Positions 17,089-25,858 of a stretch of DNA of 64,000 nucleotides are shown piece after piece. The notes under the pieces are model-generated. The model searched no databases and was not told the origin of the DNA. It saw nothing but the letters and a program-made list of their open reading frames with translations. This DNA is from Embleya sp045207785 (GTDB lineage: Bacteria; Actinomycetota; Actinomycetes; Streptomycetales; Streptomycetaceae): NCBI RefSeq assembly GCF_045207785.1, contig NZ_CP108778.1, positions 248,001 to 312,000 on the forward strand. Direction: 5' to 3'. Positions within the stretch are counted from its first letter, which is position 1. Every line of letters begins with the position of its first letter. The position numbers and the translations under genes were made by a program.

Positions 17089-18108
17089 TCAGTTCAGGCT
17101 CTGGACGCTTTGGACGGGGGAGCCGGAGCGGCAACCCCAAGGGGAACAGCCGTCCGGGTCGCCCTCCTCCAGTTCCTCTTCCGGGACCTCGGGAGCCGGG
17201 GGAGTGGCGCGGTGTCGGCGGGGGCGGTGTGGGGCGGGCCCGTCGAGTGGCGCCTCGTCCAGGGGCATGAGGGAGCGGTGGAGGAACGCCTGGCCAAGGA
17301 GTTGCTTGCCGTTCTCGTTGCCGCGGGCGTTGCCTGCGCGTATGGCGTGATCGAACGCGACCGCGTCGGCCCAGTCGTCGGGTCGGTTGTCCCGCATGTC
17401 ACGCCATGTGGCGTTGCCGTGGAAGGGGCATCCGACGCATGCGCTTCGGGGCGTCGCGCCCCATCCGCGGGTTTGCAGGAACCGGACGCAGTCCTCGGCG
17501 CTCATCCCGAGGTCGAGGAGCGGGAACACGTTGACGGCGTACTGCACTCCGGACGGTTTGGCGCGGGTGAACTCGTCGGTGCTGATCCCGATCGACTGGA
17601 GGACGTAGCGTCCGCGCGGGACACGGCCGACCCGGCCCTCGGGCGACACCGGAGCGCCGAGGTTGAGTCGGACGTTCGCCTTGATCGGTTTCAGCTTGTA
17701 CTCGCTCGTGCATTGCCGGCGGATCATTCCGGCGGTGCCGTCGCGGTTGAGCACGTGCAGGGGCATGGAAGCGAAGCGGTGCTTCGGGTCCAGGGCGTCG
17801 TGGCGGATGTTGCCGACGTTGACGCGGTGGATGGGGATGTTCGCCGGGCGCGCGATCTTTGCTTCGAGTTCGTCGAGATGCTTGTAGACCTGTTTCGTCT
17901 CCCAGCCGGTATCGGCGAAGACCGCCCAGTCGTACTTGGGGATGGCGCCTTCGGCGGAGAGCATGAGCAGGGTGCTCGACTGGCGGCCCGCTCCCAGGCT
18001 CAGGACGCGGGCCGCGGGGGCCGTCGCCGGTTGGGAAGGACCCGTTGTGGGTGGGGTGTTCGGGGCGGAGCGGGGCTGGGGGAGCGGGAGCCGGGGTGGC
18101 TGAGTCAC
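17089..18108 (-). CDS. PAPS-reductase/adenine nucleotide alpha-hydrolase-like protein (339 aa)
   Basis: GTG at 18108 has AGGAG five bases upstream. After a proline-rich leader of 32 residues comes a PP-loop ATPase start (RVLSLGAGRQSSTLLMLSAE), then VFADTGWETKQVYKHLDELE, RRQCTSEYKLKPI and ACVGCPFHGNATW, all typical of phosphoadenosine phosphosulfate reductase-like enzymes found in phages and modification clusters (the DndC type is related). The function could be sulfur or nucleotide activation for DNA or tRNA modification. The C-terminal 50 residues are acidic and disordered. It lies in the middle of the modification cassette. Confidence 0.8.
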   Translation of the reverse strand: MTQPPRLPLPQPRSAPNTPPTTGPSQPATAPAARVLSLGAGRQSSTLLMLSAEGAIPKYDWAVFADTGWETKQVYKHLDELEAKIARPANIPIHRVNVGNIRHDALDPKHRFASMPLHVLNRDGTAGMIRRQCTSEYKLKPIKANVRLNLGAPVSPEGRVGRVPRGRYVLQSIGISTDEFTRAKPSGVQYAVNVFPLLDLGMSAEDCVRFLQTRGWGATPRSACVGCPFHGNATWRDMRDNRPDDWADAVAFDHAIRAGNARGNENGKQLLGQAFLHRSLMPLDEAPLDGPAPHRPRRHRATPPAPEVPEEELEEGDPDGCSPWGCRSGSPVQSVQSLN

Positions 18109-18172
18109 GCAACTCCTGTGATCGGGCGGGCGGGTGGGTGTCGCGCCGGTGCGACGTGGCCGTGTGCCGAGG

Positions 18173-18469
18173 TCAGGGGGTGTCGGCGGGCCGCAGGTGG
18201 GCCAGGACGATGGCGTTGAGGTTGGCGCGGGAGTAGCGGCGGCTGCGGTCGACTTCGGTGTATTCGGCTTTGCCGGTGCGGGCCATGCGGTCGAGCCAGC
18301 CCTTGCGGACGCGCAGGAGCCGCGCGGCTTCGTCGAGGGTGAACAGGACCGGCTCGATCAGGAACTGGTCGATGGGGTCGACGGTGTCCTGCGGGTCGTC
18401 GAGGAACGCGGACTCGATGTCCGCGTCGTCGTCGTTGTCGGGCCAGGGGTAGTTGTTCGTGAAGTCCAT
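18173..18469 (-). CDS. Excisionase/MerR-like helix-turn-helix protein (98 aa)
   Basis: ATG at 18469 has a weak AAGGCAGG upstream. The first 45 residues are acidic; then LFTLDEAARLLRVRKGWLDR, followed by ARTGKAEYTEVDRSRRYSRA, forms the winged helix-turn-helix shared by excisionase (Xis/AlpA) and MerR-like small regulators. It is placed between the PAPS-reductase-like gene and a methyltransferase, so it may regulate the cassette. Confidence 0.75.
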   Translation of the reverse strand: MDFTNNYPWPDNDDDADIESAFLDDPQDTVDPIDQFLIEPVLFTLDEAARLLRVRKGWLDRMARTGKAEYTEVDRSRRYSRANLNAIVLAHLRPADTP

Positions 18470-18525
18470 GTGGGTGCCTGCCTTTCGGGAGCCGGAGGTG
18501 GGGTGATGTCCCGTCGTGTCCGCGG

Positions 18526-19689
18526 TCACTGCTGCGGGTGGGGTGTGTTCGCGTCGACGGGGGGTTCGGAGGCGGCCGGGGTCAGGAGGTTGTGGACGCC
18601 GGAACGGGCGATCTCGTCGGCGAGCCGGTGGAGGGCGAGCCGGGCCTGTTGGTGGACGACGCCGTTGCCGAGGATGCGGATCTGGGCGACGCGGGTGATG
18701 TCGGGGACGTCGGTGACCCGGCCCTGGTCGACGCCCATGCACCATTCGACGAATTCGGGGGTCAGTTGCGGGGTGCCGCGCGGTCCGAGGCGGGTGGGCG
18801 CGGGTGCGGGTCGGCCGAGGGTGTGTTCCCAGTGGCGGACGGCGGTTTCGTAGCGTCCCCAGTCGTGATCGGCCGCTGCCGTGGGCGCGGCATGCGTGGG
18901 GCGGCGGGCAGTGACGGGGTCAACGCGCAGGCCAGGCCGCCGCGTTGGCGCGGGCTGCCTTTCGCACCTTCGCTGGCCATCGGTGTCGGCAGGAGTGGAC
19001 GCCGTGGGGTGCGCGCATCGGGCGATTCGTGAGCCGCGGGTGTGTTCGCGGCCGAGGTGGATTCCGGCGCGGTGGCGAGTTTGTGGATGACGGCCGGGAG
19101 CCCGGCCACGTTGCCCCGGCCCTTCCCGTCGCGGGCCAGGGGTGTGGGCAGGCCTTGTCGGCCAGGCGGCGAGGAAGACGCGTTCGCGGCGGTGGGGTGC
19201 GCCGATCTCGTCGGCGCGGACGCTCGTCCATTGCGTGTCATACCGTGCGCGGGCCAGGTCCCCGAGGACGATATCGAGGCCGCGCCTGCGGAGAGCGGCA
19301 ACGTTCTCCACGACAAGGAGTTCGGGTCCCAGTCGGCGAACGGCGTCCATGACGGTGAACCAGAGTCCGCTGCGGGTTCCATCGGCGATGCCTCCTCCGG
19401 GCCCGATGAGGGAGATCGACTGGCACGGGAAGCCCGCGACCACGACGTCGACGGGGTGTGTCGCGGCGACGTGGTCCCAGTCGACGGCGCGGATGTCGCC
19501 GAGGTTGGGCACGTTCGCGTGATGGTGCGCCAGCAGGCGGCGAACGTCGGCGTCGTTGTCGGCGACCCAGGCCACGTCGCCGCCGACGACGTCGACGACG
19601 GCGTGGTCGAGCCCGCCGAACCCGGTGCACAGGCTGCCGATCCGCAGCCGCCGCTGCGGATCGTGGCGGGGGGTCGCGGTGTCACGCAT
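18526..19689 (-). CDS. DNA (cytosine-5-)-methyltransferase M1 with a compensated frame change (387 aa as read)
   Basis: ATG at 19689 overlaps the preceding gene by eight bases. Motif I is LCTGFGGLDHA (about residue 20), motif IV is AGFPCQSISL (about 86), motif VI is VVENVAALRR and motif VIII is PHRRERVFLAAW. The C-terminus returns to a good match (FVEWCMGVDQGRVTDV, ILGNGVVHQQARLALHRL). Between about 19160 and 18890 the read-through frame is low complexity. The +1 frame instead reads GLPTPLARDGKGRGNVAGLP and LLPTPMASEGAKGSPRQRGG, the usual linker of this family. The enzyme may be damaged in its target-recognition region or use a frame shift. Confidence 0.8.
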   Translation of the reverse strand: MRDTATPRHDPQRRLRIGSLCTGFGGLDHAVVDVVGGDVAWVADNDADVRRLLAHHHANVPNLGDIRAVDWDHVAATHPVDVVVAGFPCQSISLIGPGGGIADGTRSGLWFTVMDAVRRLGPELLVVENVAALRRRGLDIVLGDLARARYDTQWTSVRADEIGAPHRRERVFLAAWPTRPAHTPGPRREGPGQRGRAPGRHPQTRHRAGIHLGREHTRGSRIARCAHPTASTPADTDGQRRCERQPAPTRRPGLRVDPVTARRPTHAAPTAAADHDWGRYETAVRHWEHTLGRPAPAPTRLGPRGTPQLTPEFVEWCMGVDQGRVTDVPDITRVAQIRILGNGVVHQQARLALHRLADEIARSGVHNLLTPAASEPPVDANTPHPQQ

Positions 19690-20461
19690 CGTCCGGCCGC
19701 TTTCCGGGGCGCGGGCCGCCGGGGGTCTCCCGCATCGCGCTTTGCGTGCGGGCGCGGCGTCGGTGGGCGCGGTCTTGGGCCGCGCGCTGCAACGACCCGA
19801 ACGACTCCCGGCCCTGGAGCTTCCGCAGGTGGGGGATGCGGGAGGCTTCGAGCCCGACGTGGACCACCCCGGAAACCGCGACCAGGTCCGAGCCGTCCAG
19901 CGGCGTGTATCCGGCCTCGTGCAGGGCCTGTTCGTCCGGGAAGACGTCGGCGTGCGGGGTGTTCTTCGTGATCATTTCGTCGTGGACGCCGCCCTTGGAG
20001 AACACCCAGTCGAAGTTCGGCGGGGCGTCCGGCACGACGAGCTCGTTGAAAAGTTCGACCTCCTTCGTGTACGCGTAGAAGTGCGTGTCGGGGGTGGCGC
20101 GCATGATGCGCAACCACATGGTCAGGTATCGCCTGTCGAAAAAGTCGCCGGCGTCGTGCACGCGGACGTGCGCGTCCACGAAGCGGGGGAGCGCGAGCTC
20201 GCGGGTCATGGCCGTCTCGAATCCGCCGGGATCGTCCAGGACGAACGCGAGGTTCCGTTCGTGGGCGGCCAGGACGGCGGGCACCCGATACATCCCGGCG
20301 CGGGCGTAGCACAGTTGCGCGCACACGCCCGCGGACGGGCAGGTGTTGTAGGTGCGGCCGTCCGGGAGGCGGCCGGCCCAGGCGGGGAGCGTCCAGTTCC
20401 AGTGGCCCTGGGCGCGCATGCGTGAGTTCTGCGTCAGCAGTCGGGGTCGGCCTGTGCTCAT
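19682..20461 (-). CDS. Gp88-family protein with cysteine motif (259 aa)
   Basis: ATG at 20461 overlaps the upstream methyltransferase stop (ATGA). The start MSTGRPRLLTQNSRMRAQGH and the motif CPSAGVCAQLCYARAGMY (about residues 41-58, C-x5-C-x3-C) are diagnostic of the phage gene product 88 family. It continues with HVRVHDAGDFFDRRYLTMWL, which resembles the family's conserved core. The cysteine triad could hold an iron-sulfur cluster. Function is not established; the family is frequent beside phage DNA methyltransferases. Coupled on both sides, it is part of the cassette. Confidence 0.8.
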   Translation of the reverse strand: MSTGRPRLLTQNSRMRAQGHWNWTLPAWAGRLPDGRTYNTCPSAGVCAQLCYARAGMYRVPAVLAAHERNLAFVLDDPGGFETAMTRELALPRFVDAHVRVHDAGDFFDRRYLTMWLRIMRATPDTHFYAYTKEVELFNELVVPDAPPNFDWVFSKGGVHDEMITKNTPHADVFPDEQALHEAGYTPLDGSDLVAVSGVVHVGLEASRIPHLRKLQGRESFGSLQRAAQDRAHRRRARTQSAMRETPGGPRPGKRPDDA

Positions 20462-21676
20462 GTGGTGTTCCGATCCGTCGGCGGTCGGGGTGATCGTGCG
20501 TGGGGCGTGTGTTCGCGGTCCGCGTGGTCGGGCCGGCTGTGGGCGGGGCGCGTTCGGGCGCGGGTGAGTAGGAGCCGCAGGGCGGTGGTGGCTTGGCGGG
20601 GGACGACGCTGTTGCCGAGCGCGCGCAGCCGGGCCCGGCGGGGCAGGCCGTCGACCCAGCCCGGGGGCAGTCCCATCAGCCATTCGACGAAGGCCGGGTC
20701 CAGGCGGTCGTCTCGGTCCGTTGCCGGGGGTGCGGGCCGGCCAAGGACGGCGCCCCACAGGAGCATCGCGTCGCCGTACGGGCCGTCGGGGTCCGCGAGG
20801 TCGGGGTGTGCGCGGGCGAGCGCGGGTAGCGAGGGTCGGTTCCGTGCGCCGGGGGAGCGGGACCGGTTACGTCCGTAGGGGGAGGCGGTCGGGGTGGGCA
20901 ACAACGCTCGTTCCGGCCGTGGTTCGCCAGGGAGGGTGTGGTGCGTCGGGTGGTCGGTCGCGGGGCCAGGCGAGGATGAACACCCGGTCGCGGCGGTGGG
21001 GCGCGCCGACTGCGGACGCGGCCAGGCTTGTCCACTCCGCATCGAGCCCGAGGTCGGCCAGGTCGCCGAGTACGGCACCCAACGCCCGTGGTGTGGAAGC
21101 CCGATCGGTGTTTCCCACACGTGCCGGGCGGGGTCCCATCGGATCGTCGGTGTGTGTCCAGCGGAGTCCGGGGACGTTTTCGATCACCACCATTCGGAGC
21201 CGGGGTCGGAGAGTGTGGAGCGCACGGGCCACGTGGATCCACAGGCCGGAGGCGGCGCCGGCGGCGAGGCCGGTTCGCGGGCCGGCGGCGGACACGCTCT
21301 GACACGGGAAGCCCGCGGTGACCACGTCGACCGCTTCGACGCGGGCCCAGTCGACGGTGCGGATGTCGGCGTGGTTCGGGATGTCCGGCCAGTGCCGTGC
21401 GAGGACTCGGGCCGCGTGTTGTCCGCGGTCGGTGGTGTCGTACTGGCAGTGCCACGCGACGGTCGCGTCGAGGGCGTCCGCGACGGCCAGGTCGAGAGCG
21501 CCGATGCCCGAGCACAGGCTCCCGATCCGCCAAGGGGCAGGTTTCTCCTCGGCGATGTCGCCGCGGCCGGGGTGTGGGACGGGATACCGGGGCGGGTGAA
21601 GAACGGTTCGGTGGGACGGTCTGGCCTGTCGGGTGCTCACATCGGTAATGGAGCCGTAGTGCGGTGTTTGCGACAC
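20458..21676 (-). pseudogene. DNA (cytosine-5-)-methyltransferase M2, +1 frame change near 20960
   Basis: GTG at 21676 has GGAG eight bases upstream. Frame one carries motif I (LCSGIGALDLA), IV (AGFPCQSVSAAG), VI (VVIENVPGLR) and VIII (PHRRDRVFILAW), then ends at 20867. The family continuation is one base on: ALLPTPTASPYGRNRSRSPG, LDPAFVEWLMGLPPGWVDGL and LRALGNSVVPRQATTALRLL, ending at 20458. The change occurs right after the LAW of motif VIII, the same place as in M1. It is either a broken gene, a split or recoded methyltransferase, or a sequence error. First gene of the minus-strand cassette. Confidence 0.75.
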
Positions 21677-21973
21677 GCGGGTTCTCCGCGCGTGGTTGGC
21701 CGGGCTGCGCGTGGCGGCGTTGGATGCCGTGGACCGGCGGCCGTTGTCGGGGTCGGTGCCGGAGTCTCGTCGTGTCGGCGGTGCCTGCGGCGTGTCCGCA
21801 TCACGGCGTGACGGAAGGCTCCGGCAATGCCGAATCCGCGTCCGGTGTGGGCGGGTTGGACGACCCGCCTTGCCAGTTCGGGTGGAGGCCTATTCGGGGG
21901 TGCGATGCGGGATGGGGCGAGCGGTAGCCGGCGTGACATGACGGGTTCGCGCCGCGTGTCGAGGCTGTCCCAT

Positions 21974-22034
21974 CGGGTGCGCGGGGGGTGCGCGGAGGTT
22001 GCATACAGGGGCCTTGAGCTGCATGTATGCAACC
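21974..22034. repeat. 11-bp repeat array A with terminal inverted repeat
   Basis: Three consecutive 11-bp units from 21974 to 22006 (GGGTGCGCGGG, GGGTGCGCGGA, GGTTGCATACA). The last forms a perfect 12-bp inverted repeat (AGGTTGCATACA 21995-22006 with TGTATGCAACCT 22023-22034). Confidence 0.6.
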
Positions 22035-22268
22035 TCGTCGGCGGTGTGATCGCGGTTTGTGATGGGTGCCGTCGAGGCGTCGGAGGCGGAGAGGCGTCGA
22101 CCCGACCGGCGGTGTGGGGTGGCGCGTTCGGCGGCGCCGTCGTCGCGGAGCCGCCACGTGTTCGAGGTGCCGACGCACTCGGGCACAGACCCGGCTCGTC
22201 ATGTCGCGCCCGGGCGACATGGGCGTGGGTTGAGGTGCGCGCTGCGGTGGCCAGCTGTCGTCTTGTCG

Positions 22269-22385
22269 CTCAATGCCGTCTTCGTCGATGGGCCAGACCA
22301 CCACGGGTTGGGTGTAGCCGTCGGCGGTGATCGATGTGGTGAGGAGTTTCATTTCGGGCGGGGCCACGACGTTCGGGTTGTCTCC
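22269..22385 (-). pseudogene. Fragment of a ParB-like (IbrB-type) nuclease domain
   Basis: The translation reads NPNVVAPPEMKLLTTSITAD, then GYTQPVVVWPIDEDG, the start of a ParB/sulfiredoxin-fold domain in which plasmid proteins have an invariant NPN, L.SI..DG..QP. It is cut off on both sides: the expected VDGFHR motif is missing, and upstream it abuts the end of another coding fragment in a different frame. Confidence 0.5.
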
Positions 22386-22756
22386 GCTCCGGAGCGCACC
22401 GTCACCCGCGCCACCACGCCCTTGCGGGCGGGAACCGCAGTGCGGCATCGGCCGCACCTGCCGTCCCGCATGTTCGGCAGCGACTCCAGGGGACGAGGCT
22501 TCTCGAGCGCTTCCGGGTCCAGCCGGCGAGCCACGTAGTCGACGACCCGCTTGCCCATCCGGTGGCGTAACTCCCACTCCTTCACGTCGTCCAGGCCGCC
22601 GGGCTCGGCGCGCAGCACCCGGACTCGGTAGCGGTCAGGGAACCGGTCGCACGCGACCACCAGGGCGCCGGTCCGCATCTCGTAAGCCGCGCCCGCCGCA
22701 AGGCTCGTTCCGCGCAGCGCGAACGCACCGCCGGACAGGCCCGTGTCGCGGTCCAC
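22349..22756 (-). pseudogene. Coding remnant with CGRC cysteine pair
   Basis: The frame has strong coding bias and reads FALRGTSLAAGAAYEMRTGA, DRFPDRYRVRVLRAEPGG, WELRHRMGKRVVDYVARRLD and NMRDGRCGRCRTAVPARKGV, then runs into the ParB-like fragment. The CGRC and preceding segment suggest half of a zinc site whose other half is lost. No good start site is visible; GTG 22756 is a guess and the frame is open up to 22870. It is probably the N-terminal part of a gene fused by deletion to the fragment downstream. Confidence 0.4.
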
Positions 22757-22801
22757 GCGGTGCGGGTCGATCCGCTCTATCGCCCGTCGCCTCGATTCCG
22801 A

Positions 22802-22875
22802 GGGTGCACGGAGGTGGCACGAAGGTGGCACGGAGGTGGCATACAGGGGAGATGACCTGCATGTATGCATCCCCC
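22802..22875. repeat. 11-bp repeat array B
   Basis: Four exact-period 11-bp units at 22802-22845 (GGGTGCACGGA, GGTGGCACGAA, GGTGGCACGGA, GGTGGCATACA) are followed by CCTGCATGTATGCAT. The layout is the same as in array A, with the final unit again ending in GCATACA. Confidence 0.7.
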
Positions 22876-23289
22876 TACCGAAGCGCGGCAGTGAGCTTCA
22901 GGGCGTCGTCTGCATCCACGCAGACCGACCAGCGAGGAACTCCTTGAACTCGAAGACGGCGGGTGCGTGACGACACCTCAACCGGATACCGCACGATCCG
23001 AAGCCTCGCCACGTCGGGTGGCGTGATGGGCGACGGTCGATTCGAAGGTGTGACGCGGCGCAATACGCCAGACGCCAACCTGAACGATGGCGGGTCAGAG
23101 TGGGTTCGTGAGGACGTGTCGGGTCGCTCCGCGAGCACCCGACACGGCGGTCCCGACATGGATTTCGGGAAAGTGGTCCGTGTCGGTGGCCGGTGGTGCA
23201 CGTTGGCCATCGTGGCGGGGTGACGCCCGCGGAGCGGGGTGCGTGTCGGTGGCCGCTGGCAGCCTCGTTCGCATACCCGTGGAGGCGAC
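22876..23289. other. Gene-free region upstream of the exonuclease gene
   Basis: No frame with convincing coding bias and start site over 414 bases. It lies between array B and the GTG at 23290 and should contain that gene's promoter; no clear -35/-10 pair stands out. Confidence 0.35.
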
Positions 23290-24474
23290 GTGCACGACAA
23301 CGAGACGACGCGGACAACCACCTCGTCCGAGGCGAGCCGGTCCGGGGTACCCAGGGCACGCTCCGCCATCCGGACCCCGGAACCCGAAAGCGGCCGAACC
23401 CTCGGCGACTCCGCCATCGCACGAGACACCGAGAACGCCCGCGCCGGCCTGATCGCCGGACCCGGCTCCGCCTCACGTACGCTCGGTCCGAAACTCGCCG
23501 CCGGATACCTCAAGGTCCGTTCACGCGACCTCGATTGTCTGGTCGAGGCCGGGCTGCTGAGTGCGACGAACGAACGCGATGGCGGCACCCCGGCGTTCGC
23601 CGTCGAGGACCTGGACCGCGTCGCGGCGATGACCGACCTGAACTGGCACTCGGTCAGGGGCCTCGCCCGCAGCAGCCCCTCACCCTGGCGAACCCTGGCC
23701 GGCCCCGTGGGGGAGCGGACGAACATGGTCCGCGCCCTGGTGACCCGATTGCGCGCGGACGGTGTCGACGCCTGGGCGCGCCACAGCCACAAGGCCGACT
23801 GCTGGACCGTCGACTGGACGCCCACCGAGCACGGCCCGCACCGGGCCGACGTGATCACGTTGCTGTCGGAGCGGCTGGTGCGCGCGGTCCTCGCCCACCG
23901 CCTGGTCGTCCTGGGCCCCATCGGACAAACGATGCACTGGGCACAGGAGATGCTCCGGCCCGGTCGCGCCATCGTGGTCGATACCGAGACCACGGGACTG
24001 CACTCCTCTGCCCGCATCGTGGAGATCGCCGTGCTGGACGCCTCCTCCGGCGCCCCGTTGCTGAACACCCTCGTGGACCCCCAGACCCCGATTCCCCGCG
24101 CCGCGTCCCGCGTGCACGGCATCACGGACGCCATGGTGGCCGGCGCCCCCACCTGGGACCGGGTCCTGCCACGCCTGCTGGAACTCGCGCAAACACGTAC
24201 GACGTTGGCGTACAACGAAGAATTCGATCGTCGGATGATCGGACAACACAGCAGGGCCTCGGGCCTGAATCCCGGGCACCTGCGGTGGCCGGAGTCCTGG
24301 GGATGTCTGATGAAGCGCCGCACGGTCTGGATGGGCACCACGTCGTGGCTCGCCCTTGGGGGCGATCACCGGGCCCTGGGTGATGCGACCGCCGCGTCGA
24401 AGCTGCTGCGTCGGCTGACCCAACGCCCCACATGGACGCACGAGTTCGACGACCCCGACGCTCCAGCGATCTAA
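23290..24474 (+). CDS. DnaQ-like 3'-5' exonuclease (DEDDh family, 394 aa)
   Basis: GTG at 23290 has GGAGG four bases upstream. The N-terminal 220 residues are a helical region without a recognised family (LGPKLAAGYLKVRSRDLD, LVEAGLLSA). The C-terminal exonuclease domain shows ExoI (AIVVDTETTGLHSSARIVEI, near 228), RVHGITDAMV, ExoIII-type LAYNEEFDRRMI and a final HRALGDA. All DEDDh acidic and histidine positions appear intact. It likely trims DNA or proofreads; beside a plasmid-borne dnaE it could act as an epsilon-like subunit, which is inference. Confidence 0.85.
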   Translation: MHDNETTRTTTSSEASRSGVPRARSAIRTPEPESGRTLGDSAIARDTENARAGLIAGPGSASRTLGPKLAAGYLKVRSRDLDCLVEAGLLSATNERDGGTPAFAVEDLDRVAAMTDLNWHSVRGLARSSPSPWRTLAGPVGERTNMVRALVTRLRADGVDAWARHSHKADCWTVDWTPTEHGPHRADVITLLSERLVRAVLAHRLVVLGPIGQTMHWAQEMLRPGRAIVVDTETTGLHSSARIVEIAVLDASSGAPLLNTLVDPQTPIPRAASRVHGITDAMVAGAPTWDRVLPRLLELAQTRTTLAYNEEFDRRMIGQHSRASGLNPGHLRWPESWGCLMKRRTVWMGTTSWLALGGDHRALGDATAASKLLRRLTQRPTWTHEFDDPDAPAI

Positions 24475-24554
24475 GGCCGATTCCCGCCCGGACGTGCTCC
24501 CGACACGGCGAACCCCACCCCACCTCGGGTGAGGCGCAGGTCGACCCGCGTGTA

Positions 24555-24800
24555 TGCACCTTCGATGCACCTTCGACACGCCCCGTGCCACCAGGTCTTC
24601 ACTCCACCCTCGCGGTCCGCCGCTACGCCGGGCCGTGCATACCGGGCCCACGAGGGGCCGCCCGGCGCAACCGCGACGTGCCGGTAGCCCGGACTCGGAG
24701 GCACGCGCAGAGACGATGCCCATGCACCCCGCGTGCACCCGCCCGATATGCGCCGAGGGTGCACGAAGGCGGCACGCAGGTGGCACGAAGGTTGCACGGC
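24555..24800. repeat. 11-bp repeat array C (both orientations)
   Basis: Two inverse-orientation pairs with 11-bp period (TGCACCTTCGA twice at 24555-24576; TGCACCCCGCG and TGCACCCGCCC at 24724-24745) and four direct units at 24757-24800 (GGGTGCACGAA, GGCGGCACGCA, GGTGGCACGAA, GGTTGCACGGC). The array ends 47 bases before the next gene's start. Confidence 0.7.
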
Positions 24801-24847
24801 CTCCTGAACGAATGTCGGCATCGCAGCCGACTCGTGGGGAGATTCCC

Positions 24848-25636
24848 GTGCAGCCGTTCTCCGCCATCGCCACCCGTGTGCTGTCCGGCCACCCGGCCCG
24901 GACGCCTTCCCCGTTCCAACTCCTCGAGCGCACGTTCCGCGAACTGTGCCGCGGGCCACGCCCGCTGGCACTGCCGTCCCGCCTCGTCCACCCCGCCATC
25001 CCCACCACCGAACGCTCGCGCAGCATCCCCCTGGACCACGTCCGCGCCGCACTGCGCGCCGCCGGCCCGAACTCCCAGCTGGCCCACCGGGTGTGGCCGG
25101 AGATCCTGCGCCGCGCCCAGGCCCCCCGCGGCCACGCGTGGCTGGTGGCAGCCGCCGCCCTCGCGGTGCCGAGCCTGCGCCGGGTGAAGGCGCGCCGCCG
25201 CTGGGGCGGTCTGGTCGAACTCGCCGACCTCGAGCAGGAGATGCTCTGGGGATTCGTCCGGGAACTGCGGCTGGTCGACCCGAGCGACCCCGCCGCGTTC
25301 CACTGCATGCGCCGCGCCGCCGACCTCGCCGCCTACCACCTCCTGCGCCAGGCCAAGCAACACCGGCGCAACATCGTCCCGGTCGACCCCGCGACCCTCG
25401 CCCGTATCGAGGAAGCCTCCACCCCCACGTCGTGGGACACCGGCCTTCTGGAGCGGGCGATCGCCGCGCGCGTGATCAACGACGCCGACGCCGAACTCAT
25501 CGCCACCAGCCGCATCGACAAGATCCCCGTCCCCAGGATCGTCGACGGTCCCCAGTCCCGGATCCGCGCCGCCTACCGGCGGCGTTCCGCCGCGGAGCAG
25601 CGCCTGGCGCAGGCGATCCGGGCGGACCTCATCTGA
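24848..25636 (+). CDS. Sigma-factor-like helical protein at the head of the T4SS region (262 aa)
   Basis: GTG at 24848 has GGGGAGA five bases upstream. The protein is all-helical. DLEQEMLWGFVRELRLVD (about residues 125-142) resembles sigma region 2, and VINDADAELIATSRIDKIPV with a following PRIVDGPQSRIRAAYRRRSA resembles a region-4 helix-turn-helix. This is similarity of pattern rather than a clear family match. Array C sits directly upstream, and the T4SS pilin gene follows after 220 bases, so it may be the operon's own transcription factor. Confidence 0.6.
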   Translation: MQPFSAIATRVLSGHPARTPSPFQLLERTFRELCRGPRPLALPSRLVHPAIPTTERSRSIPLDHVRAALRAAGPNSQLAHRVWPEILRRAQAPRGHAWLVAAAALAVPSLRRVKARRRWGGLVELADLEQEMLWGFVRELRLVDPSDPAAFHCMRRAADLAAYHLLRQAKQHRRNIVPVDPATLARIEEASTPTSWDTGLLERAIAARVINDADAELIATSRIDKIPVPRIVDGPQSRIRAAYRRRSAAEQRLAQAIRADLI

Positions 25637-25858
25637 ATCCGCGTCACCTGTGTCCCTGGGGGACCGCGACGACTCCATCAACACCAGGAGGTTGTCGCAT
25701 CGGTGGCGTGGTCGCCGTGAGCAACCGCATTCGCGCGTCCGACCCGCAGTCCTCGAAACCACGGGGGCAACGGTCCGTGCCTCATCGAGCACCCCCTCCG
25801 TACGACCCGCCTGCGCGCCTACATACGGGGCCCGGGCCGAATCCTTCCGGAGGAAACA

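Noticed and set aside
22963..23223. 86-codon plus-strand frame upstream of the exonuclease
   Set aside because: No ribosome-binding site, mixed codon bias, and no recognisable protein pattern.
22875..24341. 488-codon minus-strand frame over the exonuclease gene
   Set aside because: Arginine/serine-rich antisense shadow; the plus strand encodes intact DEDDh exonuclease motifs.
21974..24800. CRISPR array
   Set aside because: The repeats are 11 bp in direct contact with no spacers, and there are no cas genes.
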